From Pseudomonas putida (GTDB lineage: Bacteria; Pseudomonadota; Gammaproteobacteria; Pseudomonadales; Pseudomonadaceae), in assembly GCF_016406145.1 (NCBI RefSeq), contig NZ_CP066306.1:5684501-5748500 (forward strand): a stretch of 64,000 bases of DNA. Direction: 5' to 3'. A program made the translations under genes and the position numbers. Below are positions 55,707 to 63,233 of this stretch, piece after piece (the first letter of the stretch is position 1; each line of letters begins with the position of its first letter). The notes beneath the pieces were generated by a model. The model did not search any database and was not told the DNA's origin. It saw only the letters and a list, made by a program, of their open reading frames with translations.

Positions 55707-56030
55707 ATGAGCAAACCAATGAAACGAAGCGCCTTTTTCCTTTCTGCTGCGATGGTAGGCATTCTGGCTGTTTATGCCCCGTCGTCGTGGTCCAGCGACA
55801 ATCATGATCAGCATTCCCAGAAAACCACAGAGGCCGGCAAAGCCAAAGGCTCGCAGGACAAGCAGGGCCAGGGGATGAACCATGAAGGCATGGACCATGG
55901 TTCCATGGAAGGTATGGACCACGGCTCGATGAAGGGAATGGACCATGGCTCGATGGAAGGCATGGACCACGACAAAATGATGAAATCGCATGGCAGCGAC
56001 AAAGCTAAGGCAGGGAAAGATGGCCAATAG
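55707..56030 (+). CDS. Met/His-rich periplasmic copper-binding protein
   Basis: A 107-residue protein: membrane-targeting N-terminus ([20 protein letters not shown]) then a low-complexity chain of [20 protein letters not shown] units ending in KDGQ. The repeat matches those in CopA and CopB. Probably a copper sponge in the periplasm. Overlaps the copB start by 11 bp. Confidence 0.8.
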   Translation: MSKPMKRSAFFLSAAMVGILAVYAPSSWSSDNHDQHSQKTTEAGKAKGSQDKQGQGMNHEGMDHGSMEGMDHGSMKGMDHGSMEGMDHDKMMKSHGSDKAKAGKDGQ

Positions 56031-57135
56031 CCTCGGGCGGCCTTCGCTGCTGGCTCTGACCGTTTCGATCAGCATGCTGGGCGTAACGCCCAGCTTCGCT
56101 GCTGAAGAAATGGATCACTCGGGCATGGATCATTCGAAAATGGGGCACGGCTCCATGCAAATGGATGCTGCTCCATCCGAATCGATGCCGGCGATGGATC
56201 ACAGCAAGATGGGGATGGGCAAACAGCAGAAAAAGCCTGCCCCTGTTGATCACAGCCAGATGGGGCATGCTCAAAGCAAGAGTAAATCCAGCCCGGTGGA
56301 CCACAACAAGATGGACCACAGCAAAATGAACCATGGAAACATGCAGGGCATGGATCACGGCTCTATGAAGGGCATGGACCATTCCCAGATGAACCATAGC
56401 TCAGCGACTTCTCCGACCACGACGAGCCGCACGCCGATTCCAGTGCTCACTGATGCGGATCGCGAGTCGGCCTTTCCGCCCCTGGGTGGCCACCAAGTGC
56501 ACGACAGCGGAATCAACAGCTTCTTCCTGTTGGACCAGCTCGAATACCAGGACGCCGATGAGGGCAGCACCCTGGCCTGGGACGCATCAGGCTGGATAGG
56601 CGGCGACATTAATCGCCTCTGGGTTCGTTCGGAAGGCGAGCGCACCAATGGGGTAACCGAAGATGCTGAGCTGCAACTCCTGTACGGGCGCTCGGTCAGC
56701 CCTTGGTGGGATGTGGTCGCCGGGGTCCGCCAGGATTTCAAACCGGAATCCCCACAGACCTGGGCAGCCTTTGGTATTCAGGGCATGGCTCTGTATGACT
56801 TCGAGGCCGAAGCCACGGCGTTTATAGGCGAGAACGGTCAGACTGCTGCGCGTCTTGAGGGCGAATACGACATCCTGCTGACCAATCGCTTGATTTTGCA
56901 GCCCACGGCCGAGGTCAATTTCTATGGCAAGAACGATCCTGAGCGCGGCGTTGGCTCGGGCCTTGCCAATACCGAAGTCGGGCTGCGCCTACGGTATGAA
57001 ATTGTCCGCCAGTTTGCTCCATACATAGGCGTTACCTGGAGCCGCTCCTACGGCAACACCGCTGACTTCATCCGAGACGAGGGTGGAGATGTTGATGAGG
57101 CACGCTTCGTTGCCGGTATCCGGATGTGGTTCTGA
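56020..57135 (+). CDS. copB: CopB outer-membrane copper resistance protein
   Basis: A 371-residue protein. A signal peptide (to about residue 28, PSFAA) is followed by a ~105-residue Met/His-rich region with MDHSKM and MDHGSM units, then the beta-barrel CopB domain ([31 protein letters not shown], ending VAGIRMWF with terminal Phe). The C-terminal Phe is typical of barrel insertion. ATG 56020 has a GGGAAAG site. Confidence 0.92.
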   Translation: MANSLGRPSLLALTVSISMLGVTPSFAAEEMDHSGMDHSKMGHGSMQMDAAPSESMPAMDHSKMGMGKQQKKPAPVDHSQMGHAQSKSKSSPVDHNKMDHSKMNHGNMQGMDHGSMKGMDHSQMNHSSATSPTTTSRTPIPVLTDADRESAFPPLGGHQVHDSGINSFFLLDQLEYQDADEGSTLAWDASGWIGGDINRLWVRSEGERTNGVTEDAELQLLYGRSVSPWWDVVAGVRQDFKPESPQTWAAFGIQGMALYDFEAEATAFIGENGQTAARLEGEYDILLTNRLILQPTAEVNFYGKNDPERGVGSGLANTEVGLRLRYEIVRQFAPYIGVTWSRSYGNTADFIRDEGGDVDEARFVAGIRMWF

Positions 57136-57145
57136 GAATTCCAAC

Positions 57146-57928
57146 ATGAAAAAAACAATTACAACGCTGCTTGGGGCCGGTGCTGTCGGAAGTGCTGCGG
57201 TATTGGGCACAGCCTATTTCGGTCTGGTGAATGTCGGCGCTGATGATCCTCACTTCCCGGCAGTCCATTCCTTTCTCGCCATGGCTCGTGATCGGTCTAT
57301 TGAGGTTCGAGCGCGAGACATCGAAGTCCCTGATCTGAAGGAAGCCGCGTTGATCAAAGCGGGGGCGGGCAACTACAACGCCATGTGTATAGGCTGTCAC
57401 CTTGCCCCTGGCGTTGGGAAGACTGAGCTAAGCCAAGCGCTATACCCGTCGCCACCCGACCTCACCAAGGTGGGTGTCGGAGGCGATCCAGCCGCCGCAT
57501 TCTGGACAATCAAGCACGGTATCAAAGCCACGGGCATGCCCGCCTGGGGCAAGAGCATGGGCGATGAGTACATCTGGGGAATCGTCGCGTTCCTGGATCA
57601 ACTGCCCCAGATGAATGCCGAGCAGTACAAGGCCTTGGTGGCCACGAGCGGCGGCCACCAGCACGGCGGCGGTGAAAGCGATATGCACAACCATGAGGGC
57701 CAGCACGGCGGGAGCGGTCGTGCCGAGCATGGTGATCACGATGAAGCGGCAGACGACGATCATGCCCAGGCAGCTCACGACCATGGAGCTGCACCCGCAG
57801 GCTCCGCTCAAGCGGCAGATCATCACGGTGACCACAATGCGGCCGAGGCCCATTCGGATGCCCACCCGACATCGTCGCCAAAGACGCATGTTCACAAAGA
57901 CGGTAAGGAGCACACTCATGCCAACTAA
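57146..57928 (+). CDS. Cytochrome c with His-rich C-terminal tail
   Basis: A 260-residue exported c-type cytochrome: signal or anchor segment (TTLLGAGAVGSAAVLGTAYF), the haem motif CIGCH (in YNAMCIGCHLAPGVG), and a distal Met region (GIKATGMPAWG). After ~170 the sequence is a His/Asp-rich tail (HQHGGGESDMHNHEGQHGG, ending KEHTHAN). Cytochromes of this type occur in cop operons; electron transfer to CopA is plausible. Confidence 0.85.
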   Translation: MKKTITTLLGAGAVGSAAVLGTAYFGLVNVGADDPHFPAVHSFLAMARDRSIEVRARDIEVPDLKEAALIKAGAGNYNAMCIGCHLAPGVGKTELSQALYPSPPDLTKVGVGGDPAAAFWTIKHGIKATGMPAWGKSMGDEYIWGIVAFLDQLPQMNAEQYKALVATSGGHQHGGGESDMHNHEGQHGGSGRAEHGDHDEAADDDHAQAAHDHGAAPAGSAQAADHHGDHNAAEAHSDAHPTSSPKTHVHKDGKEHTHAN

Positions 57929-58373
57929 CCGGATATTCGTTCGGCTAGCCGCTATCGCTGGGCTTCTGGTGACCTCGGCGGCCTATGCTGCCGAGCCATT
58001 GTCCATCGACGTTCACCGAGACGCGAACTGCGGTTGCTGCAAGAAGTGGATCGCGCACCTGGAAGCCAATGGTTTCAAAGTGACCGACCATGTTGAGACG
58101 GACATGAGCGCAGTGAAACAGAAGCTGGGCGTATCGCCACGGTTAGCGTCCTGCCACACAGCTGTGATCGACGGAAAGTTTGTTGAAGGTCACGTGCCAG
58201 CTGAGCAGATTCGAGAACTCAGGGGGCGGAACGATCTAGTCGGGATCGCCGTACCAGGAATGCCAGCTGGGTCCCCAGGCATGGAGGTTGATGGCGTAAG
58301 CCATGCCTACCAAGTCATTGGTTTAATCAAAAGCGGCGAGGACCAAGTAGTCGCCAACTATCCAGCCAAATAA
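57918..58373 (+). CDS. copG: CopG, DUF411 metal-binding protein
   Basis: A 151-residue exported protein with signal peptide (MPTNRIFVRLAAIAGLLVTS) and the DUF411 core. RDANCGCCKKWIAHLEANGF carries a CxCC motif; later Cys and His (RLASCHTAVID) complete the copper site of CopG. It overlaps the cytochrome stop by 11 bp and ends the operon. Confidence 0.9.
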   Translation: MPTNRIFVRLAAIAGLLVTSAAYAAEPLSIDVHRDANCGCCKKWIAHLEANGFKVTDHVETDMSAVKQKLGVSPRLASCHTAVIDGKFVEGHVPAEQIRELRGRNDLVGIAVPGMPAGSPGMEVDGVSHAYQVIGLIKSGEDQVVANYPAK

Positions 58374-58387
58374 CGCACCTACCAGGA

Positions 58388-58413
58388 GGACGGCGGTAGG
58401 CTGACTGCCGTCC
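58388..58413 (+). terminator. Terminator of the cop operon
   Basis: GGACGGC and GCCGTCC form a 7-bp stem, followed by CTTATTC, 14 bp after the copG stop. Confidence 0.65.
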
Positions 58414-58478
58414 CTTATTCCCCCGCTAGAAAGCTTCATCAGCTCAACAGGACGACAGAGAGGGGCTACAAAGGGTAG

Positions 58479-58667
58479 CTAGTCAGATTCACGGCGCTCG
58501 CGGACTGGCTTGAGTACGATATCGCCGTTGATGAGCTCGATGGAGAGTCTGTCGCCCGTCGTGACCCCGAGCTCGCGCAAAATGTCATCGGGTAATTCCA
58601 CAATCACATCGCCGGAGCCGTCGCCGGGATCTAGGCACTTTACCGTGGTGCGCGCTGATTGAGTCAT
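58479..58667 (-). CDS. AbrB/SpoVT-fold small protein
   Basis: A 62-residue protein whose core VIVELPDDILRELGVTTGDR then LSIELINGDIVLKPV is the swapped-hairpin AbrB/MazE fold. Such proteins are DNA-binding antitoxins. No toxin gene follows, so it is either an orphan or a regulator. Confidence 0.75.
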   Translation of the reverse strand: MTQSARTTVKCLDPGDGSGDVIVELPDDILRELGVTTGDRLSIELINGDIVLKPVRERRESD

Positions 58668-58804
58668 TGGACTCTCCTGCCTGAGCTACCAGTCCTCATC
58701 GTACTCCACCAGTCATGAAAGCCGGTAACCAGGCGATCTATTGCCGGAATTGACGCTTCAACCCGGCGTTTTATCAGAGTAAGTCCTGTCCACTCGCTCA
58801 GTGC

Positions 58805-59137
58805 TCAGTTCTGGCCCCGGCAACCGACTCCAGCGGTCCGGTATTCAAGGATTTTCACGTCTCCGTTGGAATCCTCGTAATTCATCTGTGCCGGCATCAC
58901 GTCACAGCTCGCCTTGGTCGACGTCATGCTGATCACCTTCGCCACGTCGAGCCGCATCCCGTAGCGATAGTGGATCACCTCCGGTGGGTTCTTTCCCTTG
59001 GCAGCGGCATAAGCTCGCATAGCTTGCTCATTGGCCTGAATCATCTTTCCATGCAGACGGTCGGATCCTCCTTCGGCGAGTACGGCTGACGAAGCCACTA
59101 GGGCCAGGATAGCGGTGATACTTTTGATGACTTTCAT
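58805..59137 (-). CDS. DUF2790 exported copper-induced protein with PtrA-like N-terminus
   Basis: A 110-residue protein with signal peptide (MKVIKSITAILALVASSAVL, cleavage after LA), a mature start EGGSDRLHGKMIQANEQAMR that mirrors the PtrA-like protein at 53487, and a C-terminal DUF2790 domain (YRYGMRLDVAKVISMTSTKA, QMNYEDSNGD). A cop box lies 67 bp upstream, so CopR control is likely. Function unknown. Confidence 0.8.
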   Translation of the reverse strand: MKVIKSITAILALVASSAVLAEGGSDRLHGKMIQANEQAMRAYAAAKGKNPPEVIHYRYGMRLDVAKVISMTSTKASCDVMPAQMNYEDSNGDVKILEYRTAGVGCRGQN

Positions 59138-59203
59138 TTCAATCACTCCAATAAACGTGACTGAAGATTAGGGGTTGATCGCTGTCAATTGAGTGATACG
59201 GGA

Positions 59204-59219
59204 ATTACAAGGTTGTAAG
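59204..59219. promoter_or_regulatory. Cop box upstream of the DUF2790 gene
   Basis: ATTACAAGGTTGTAAG is the reverse-complement consensus of the copA box (ATTACA-N4-TGTAAG). Extended symmetry (GGGA...TCCC) flanks it. Confidence 0.75.
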
Positions 59220-59282
59220 TCCCGCATGTAAAAAGAGGTAGCGTTGCCTCCTCGCCGCATACCAACCTCGCCCTCAGGCAAG

Positions 59283-59669
59283 CTACTGGTAGACACCCAA
59301 GCGTATACGCTCAAGATAGTCCGCTACGACGCTGAACCCGAGCGACGTGTCGAGCATCTCGAAGGGTACAAACCCCAACAAACGGCCGCACGGCCGACAA
59401 AGCCACTGCTCCGCGAGCATCTGAGAGCCAAATACCTTCGATGCAAGCTCCAGTCCTTTCGCATACTGGAACGCCACCGCGCTCTGCTGGGCATCCAGAC
59501 GATGGGCCTGAGCGGGATGGCTCAGACGGTGAATGCTTCTGGTCGATCTTCCTGTGATTCGCCCGACGAGGTTACGAGCCTTGAACAGGCTCGATGACTC
59601 GACCATGCACTTCACGTCGCTGAAAAAGAATCCTGTTTGGACTAGACTCAGGAGCTCCAGCTGGCTCAA
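59283..59669 (-). CDS. Xre/MbcA/ParS-type antitoxin
   Basis: Up to 128 residues. The helix-turn-helix-like half (LVGRITGRSTRSIHRLSHPA) and the C-terminal half (ELASKVFGSQMLAEQWLCRP, LLGFVPFEMLDTSLGFSVVA, DYLERIRLGV) match antitoxins that pair with RES-domain toxins. A TTG start at 59669 overlaps the stop of the preceding small gene (TTGA); ATG 59606 is another option. No RES toxin follows, so the antitoxin is an orphan. Confidence 0.72.
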   Translation of the reverse strand: MSQLELLSLVQTGFFFSDVKCMVESSSLFKARNLVGRITGRSTRSIHRLSHPAQAHRLDAQQSAVAFQYAKGLELASKVFGSQMLAEQWLCRPCGRLLGFVPFEMLDTSLGFSVVADYLERIRLGVYQ

Positions 59670-59839
59670 CCCGTCGGGGTGGTTCCGCCCTGCTCAGATT
59701 CTCGCGCGAGATCTGCGTATCCTTCTTCACCACTGAGATGGTCGTAGAGTTCTTCCAGGGTTAAAGCCAAACCAACTTTATAACCCGACAGGTCAGCAAG
59801 GTATTCGTTAAGGTCGCCAGCTCCGAAGCTCATATGCAT
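59666..59839 (-). CDS. Small protein coupled to the antitoxin gene
   Basis: A 57-residue acidic protein (MHMSFGAGDLNEYLADLSGY..., then LTLEELYDHLSGEEGYADLA) whose stop overlaps the antitoxin TTG start by 4 bp. Starts at ATG 59839 or 59833. No family recognised. The overlap suggests one operon; the protein may be an accessory element or a piece of a larger lost gene. Confidence 0.5.
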   Translation of the reverse strand: MHMSFGAGDLNEYLADLSGYKVGLALTLEELYDHLSGEEGYADLARESEQGGTTPTG

Positions 59840-60284
59840 AAAAGGGTCCTAGGCGTGAAAGTAATGCGACGATAGTATCGGTTTGCTAAACACTCCACAA
59901 AAGGGCCCTGTGGACAGCGAAATACAGGCAGATCCTGTCAGTTGCCCGGACCCACTCACGGCCTGGTTTTGGCTTTTTGGCCGAAAAGGCTGTTGCTTAA
60001 ATTGCAGAGCGATTATTAGCCTTTTAGACGCCAATGGTCCAACCAAAGCACTCTCGGTTGATCGGAAAACCAAGCGTAGAAAACTAGTGCCGCATGCTGC
60101 TAGCTGCCTCTCGCCAGCGTCTTCTACCGGCCCAGGCTGTGTAAAACCTTGACCAGTGCTAATGTTATTCTGCCGTCGGCAGTCATAGCGGAGTAGTCCA
60201 TGAGGCCATTCCTCCAAGGCAAGCATCGAGATTAATGCACGTTGCGGCCTGAGAGCCTGGATGATTATGTCGCAGATACTAACT
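59840..60284. other. 445 bp without a supported gene
   Basis: Open frames on both strands here give sequences of no recognisable type. It probably contains the promoter of the small protein/antitoxin unit and decayed sequence next to the IS1182 remnant. Confidence 0.5.
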
Positions 60285-60478
60285 AGGTTCGAGTAATCGA
60301 TGTGCTCGACGATGAGCTTGATCTCACCCGTTGGGCTTCAGTGGTGTGGTTCTCACCGAAACTGGACGCCCTGCGTACCCTGCTGCACTGCTGAAGATCA
60401 ACATCTATGGCTATCTCAACCATCTTTCCGTCAGCATTGGGATGAGCTTGGTTCCGACCAGCTCCGGAAAATAGCTTT
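60285..60478 (+). pseudogene. IS1182-family transposase remnant
   Basis: Two frames joined by a frameshift read VIDVLDDELDLTRW and then GVVLTETGRPAYPAALLKIN followed by IYGYLN. These are the N-terminal signature of IS1182-family transposases (GRPAYHPA..LLKIYIYGYLN). The rest of the gene is gone. Confidence 0.7.
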
Positions 60479-60590
60479 GGGGACTCCTTGGAAAATGAGG
60501 TCATAAATGGCCTGGGCTAGCGAACGGGAGCTTTGCTTCTCGCAGGTTTGGGGGCATGCTGTGAGCGAAACGTGGCAGGAGGAATGCGCC

Positions 60591-60992
60591 ATGAACCAGG
60601 GGACACTCCAGACAGCGGTACTGTCGGCCGCCGAACTGATCGACTACCTGTGTCCTACGAGCGGGGCGCCTTATTCGGTCGAGCGCTATGCCGAGATCTT
60701 TGGCCTCAGCCCTACCGAGTTTGCCGGTCAGATCGCTGCCTATCGTCACAGCAAACCAGATGCTACCAGCGCATCCGACGCCGAAGCGACGCAACGCTTT
60801 ATCGCGGATGTCTTGCGGGTGATCTTGGCCCTAGACGAGAGCGGAGTCGCCGTCGAACGGGCGATCACTTGGTTTCGACTCGAGCCGTTACCGACCTTCG
60901 AACAGCAGACCGCGGAGCAACTGGTCAGTCAGGTTCAAGTTGAACGAGTGCTGCAGTTCCTAGCCTCCTGGCAGGCGGGGAGCCAGGGATGA
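60591..60992 (+). CDS. Hypothetical protein, antitoxin-like C-terminus
   Basis: A 133-residue protein starting at ATG 60591 behind AGGAGGA (the frame is open further up). N-terminal part: LSAAELIDYLCPTSGAPYSV; C-terminal part AITWFRLEPLPTFEQQTAEQ followed by LVSQVQVERVLQFL, which resembles the toxin-binding region of DUF2384/Xre antitoxins (W-x-P..F...T..ELV..G....VL..L). Its stop overlaps the next start by 4 bp (ATGA). Antitoxin role is a guess. Confidence 0.6.
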   Translation: MNQGTLQTAVLSAAELIDYLCPTSGAPYSVERYAEIFGLSPTEFAGQIAAYRHSKPDATSASDAEATQRFIADVLRVILALDESGVAVERAITWFRLEPLPTFEQQTAEQLVSQVQVERVLQFLASWQAGSQG

Positions 60993-61318
60993 ATCGGGAT
61001 ACCCAATGGCAGGTCGATCATCAATCGGCATACCAGTCCTGTTATTGCACTGTCCTGCACACCGTAGATGCGCGTTACGACGTTCGCGGTTCTGTGCTGG
61101 CAGAAATGGTGAAGGCCTGTCTGATTCACCGCGCCACACTGCCCGCAGCGCAGCGGGCCTATTTCGTACAGCACGCATCAGAGGAAGCGGTGACCTACTT
61201 GGAAAAGTTCACAGCCAGGCTGTTTTTTGGCCCCCAGGGACGCTTTTCGCCGCAAGAGTATCGCTACCGGCCTGCTATAGATTTGCTGGAACCGGCTCCT
61301 CATGGTCAGCCTCAATGA
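60989..61318 (+). CDS. Hypothetical protein, partner of the preceding gene
   Basis: A 109-residue soluble protein (MNRDTQWQVDHQSAYQSCYC...) with no signal or membrane segment. I do not recognise it. Tight coupling to the antitoxin-like gene makes it a candidate toxin or accessory protein, without catalytic motif that I can name. Confidence 0.55.
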   Translation: MNRDTQWQVDHQSAYQSCYCTVLHTVDARYDVRGSVLAEMVKACLIHRATLPAAQRAYFVQHASEEAVTYLEKFTARLFFGPQGRFSPQEYRYRPAIDLLEPAPHGQPQ

Positions 61319-61361
61319 GGCTCACTGGTCAATTGAAGGCAATTTGCCATCTGGAAAAATG

Positions 61362-62273
61362 CTAGAGGTCCCAAGCATTCTCGGCGAGTAAAAAATCTTT
61401 GACGTAGTCGCGCTGCTTTGAAAGAGTGGAGCGGTTTAGAGCCCAGCCGAGATGAGCGCTGACAAACTCGCCCTGAGTCTCGTCGAAGTAATAAGCCGTG
61501 CGCGCCTTCGCCAAGGAATACAGATTGATCAGCCGAGCACGTACGTGCGGCTTGAGATGATCATAGACGACAACGTTGGGGTTATTGGAGAATACTAAAG
61601 CTTTACCTGGCGAGATGGCGATGATGAACAACAGGTCCCTCAAATAGTCTCCCCAGCGAGATGCGGGGTAATCAGATGCGAGCAAGCCCGGTTGTTCCCA
61701 ATTGTACTCCCGCATGGTTGCCTTCAAGAGTCCATCTGAAAATGCCTCGTCAATAAACGGCGAAATCTCGTTCTGGGCGAATAGGACTAACGACATCGCA
61801 CCGAGGGACTTGCTTGATTTAAAATAGTCAACCACTTCATTGATCGAAGTATGTGATGAGATCTGCTCATCCTTCATATTTTGCCTAATAAGATCGAGTT
61901 CCGAGCGGATATCCATGGCTTTTAGAATGTCGGGATGGCGAGCCTCCAGAAACGTCAGGGTGTTCGCCAGTTGTCGGCGGTCCAGATGGTTCCAACCCTG
62001 AACTCTACTGCTACGTGCCTTTTCGATGATCTTATGGCCCGCTTCATCAATCATCGGGGTAATATGGCTGGATTCGACCTCAAATCCCCCATCGGGAAAG
62101 TCGATACGGTACAAGTCCTCAATCGAAGCAGTATGTTTTATAGCAACCGGCTTGATTTCCAGCGCACCATTCGAAGGCAGTCGGCGGTAGCGGAAGACTC
62201 TCCCAGGAGCGTATTGCCAAGCCTTGAGAAAGTGTTGTGGAACGAAATGGTGATTGCGAGGGGGATTCGGCAT
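61362..62273 (-). CDS. DUF4238 domain protein
   Basis: A 303-residue protein with the DUF4238 opening NHHFVPQHFLKAWQYAPGRV and later NPNVVVYDHLKPHVRARLIN. DUF4238 proteins are common in mobile elements and may be involved in defence or DNA processing; function unproven. Divergent from the tniQ gene, with 36 bp between starts. Lower GC than the core. Confidence 0.8.
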   Translation of the reverse strand: MPNPPRNHHFVPQHFLKAWQYAPGRVFRYRRLPSNGALEIKPVAIKHTASIEDLYRIDFPDGGFEVESSHITPMIDEAGHKIIEKARSSRVQGWNHLDRRQLANTLTFLEARHPDILKAMDIRSELDLIRQNMKDEQISSHTSINEVVDYFKSSKSLGAMSLVLFAQNEISPFIDEAFSDGLLKATMREYNWEQPGLLASDYPASRWGDYLRDLLFIIAISPGKALVFSNNPNVVVYDHLKPHVRARLINLYSLAKARTAYYFDETQGEFVSAHLGWALNRSTLSKQRDYVKDFLLAENAWDL

Positions 62274-62309
62274 GCAGTGGTTCTCTCCAAAAATGAGGAT
62301 GCTATAGCA

Positions 62310-63233
62310 ATGAAGATTTTCACACCATTACCTGGAGAATATGTGGCGTCGGCACTGCAGCGGGGAAACGAGATGCTCGGTATCCGAACCCTGCCACATG
62401 AGGATTTCCGGATAAGACCGATACCAAGAACAGGTTACGGACGCAAAGGAATTGGGGGAAAAGCGGAAATTAGGGGGTACGCAATTTTTAAATTTCCCTC
62501 CTTATTTACTGAACGAAAAATCACGGAAGAGGTTTTGCACAACCACACCCTGTACCCTCTCACCGCAGCGCTAGGCCGACCTACAAACCAAACAATAGTA
62601 ACCCCCGCTTATTGGAAAAAAATTTGCCCCGAATGCGCATTCGAGGACTTTGAGAATCACGGCACAGCGTACGTACATCGAAGCCATGTACAGTCTTATG
62701 TTAAGGTTTGTAGCATCCATGGTTCTGACCTCATAACTATCTGCCCCGCATGTTCAACCCCCATTAATAAGCATAAAATAACCCAACTAGGAATATGCAG
62801 TCAAAAATACAAAAACCCGACACGTCAATGGAAATCACCGAACCATCTGTATTCAATATTTATCGCAGAACTTCTGAACTACAAAGGCCCTCCAGCTAAA
62901 ACGCACAACGCTGAATGGATAGTGACCAAAAGCTTATACAAAAATTATTTCGATGAAATATACGGCAATTATGGATACGTGTCTGAAATTATAGTGCGTG
63001 AGCTCGGCACAAAAACTATAAATCCCTATTCAAAGGGGGCGACTGATTACAACTTCGTAATTCAAGCCTTCCTAGGCTGTCGCACCGCTGCCAGATACCT
63101 AGACTTGCTAACAAACAGTGCCGCGTGCACTCAGTTGCAAAACGAAGTTAATGAACTTATTCGGTCTGACTTCATCAAACGCAAATATCATACAGTAGAT
63201 AGAATACCTAGTACCTCCTCATCAGTTACATGA
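62310..63233 (+). CDS. tniQ: TniQ/TnsD-family target-selection protein, short form
   Basis: A 307-residue protein: N-terminal TniQ segment (MKIFTPLPGEYVASALQRGN), then a zinc-finger region with Cys/His pairs (ICPECAFEDF, VCSIHGSDLITICPACSTPI). TniQ/TnsD selects targets for Tn7-like transposition. It ends where the longer C-terminal DNA-binding part of TnsD would start. ATG 62310 has GAGGAT 11 nt upstream. It is A/T-rich against the rest and overlaps the convergent tnsD by 46 bp. Confidence 0.75.
   Translation: MKIFTPLPGEYVASALQRGNEMLGIRTLPHEDFRIRPIPRTGYGRKGIGGKAEIRGYAIFKFPSLFTERKITEEVLHNHTLYPLTAALGRPTNQTIVTPAYWKKICPECAFEDFENHGTAYVHRSHVQSYVKVCSIHGSDLITICPACSTPINKHKITQLGICSQKYKNPTRQWKSPNHLYSIFIAELLNYKGPPAKTHNAEWIVTKSLYKNYFDEIYGNYGYVSEIIVRELGTKTINPYSKGATDYNFVIQAFLGCRTAARYLDLLTNSAACTQLQNEVNELIRSDFIKRKYHTVDRIPSTSSSVT

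Noticed and set aside
59849..60226. 125-codon minus frame
   Set aside because: No recognisable domain, odd composition, and it covers the likely promoter of the small protein/antitoxin unit.
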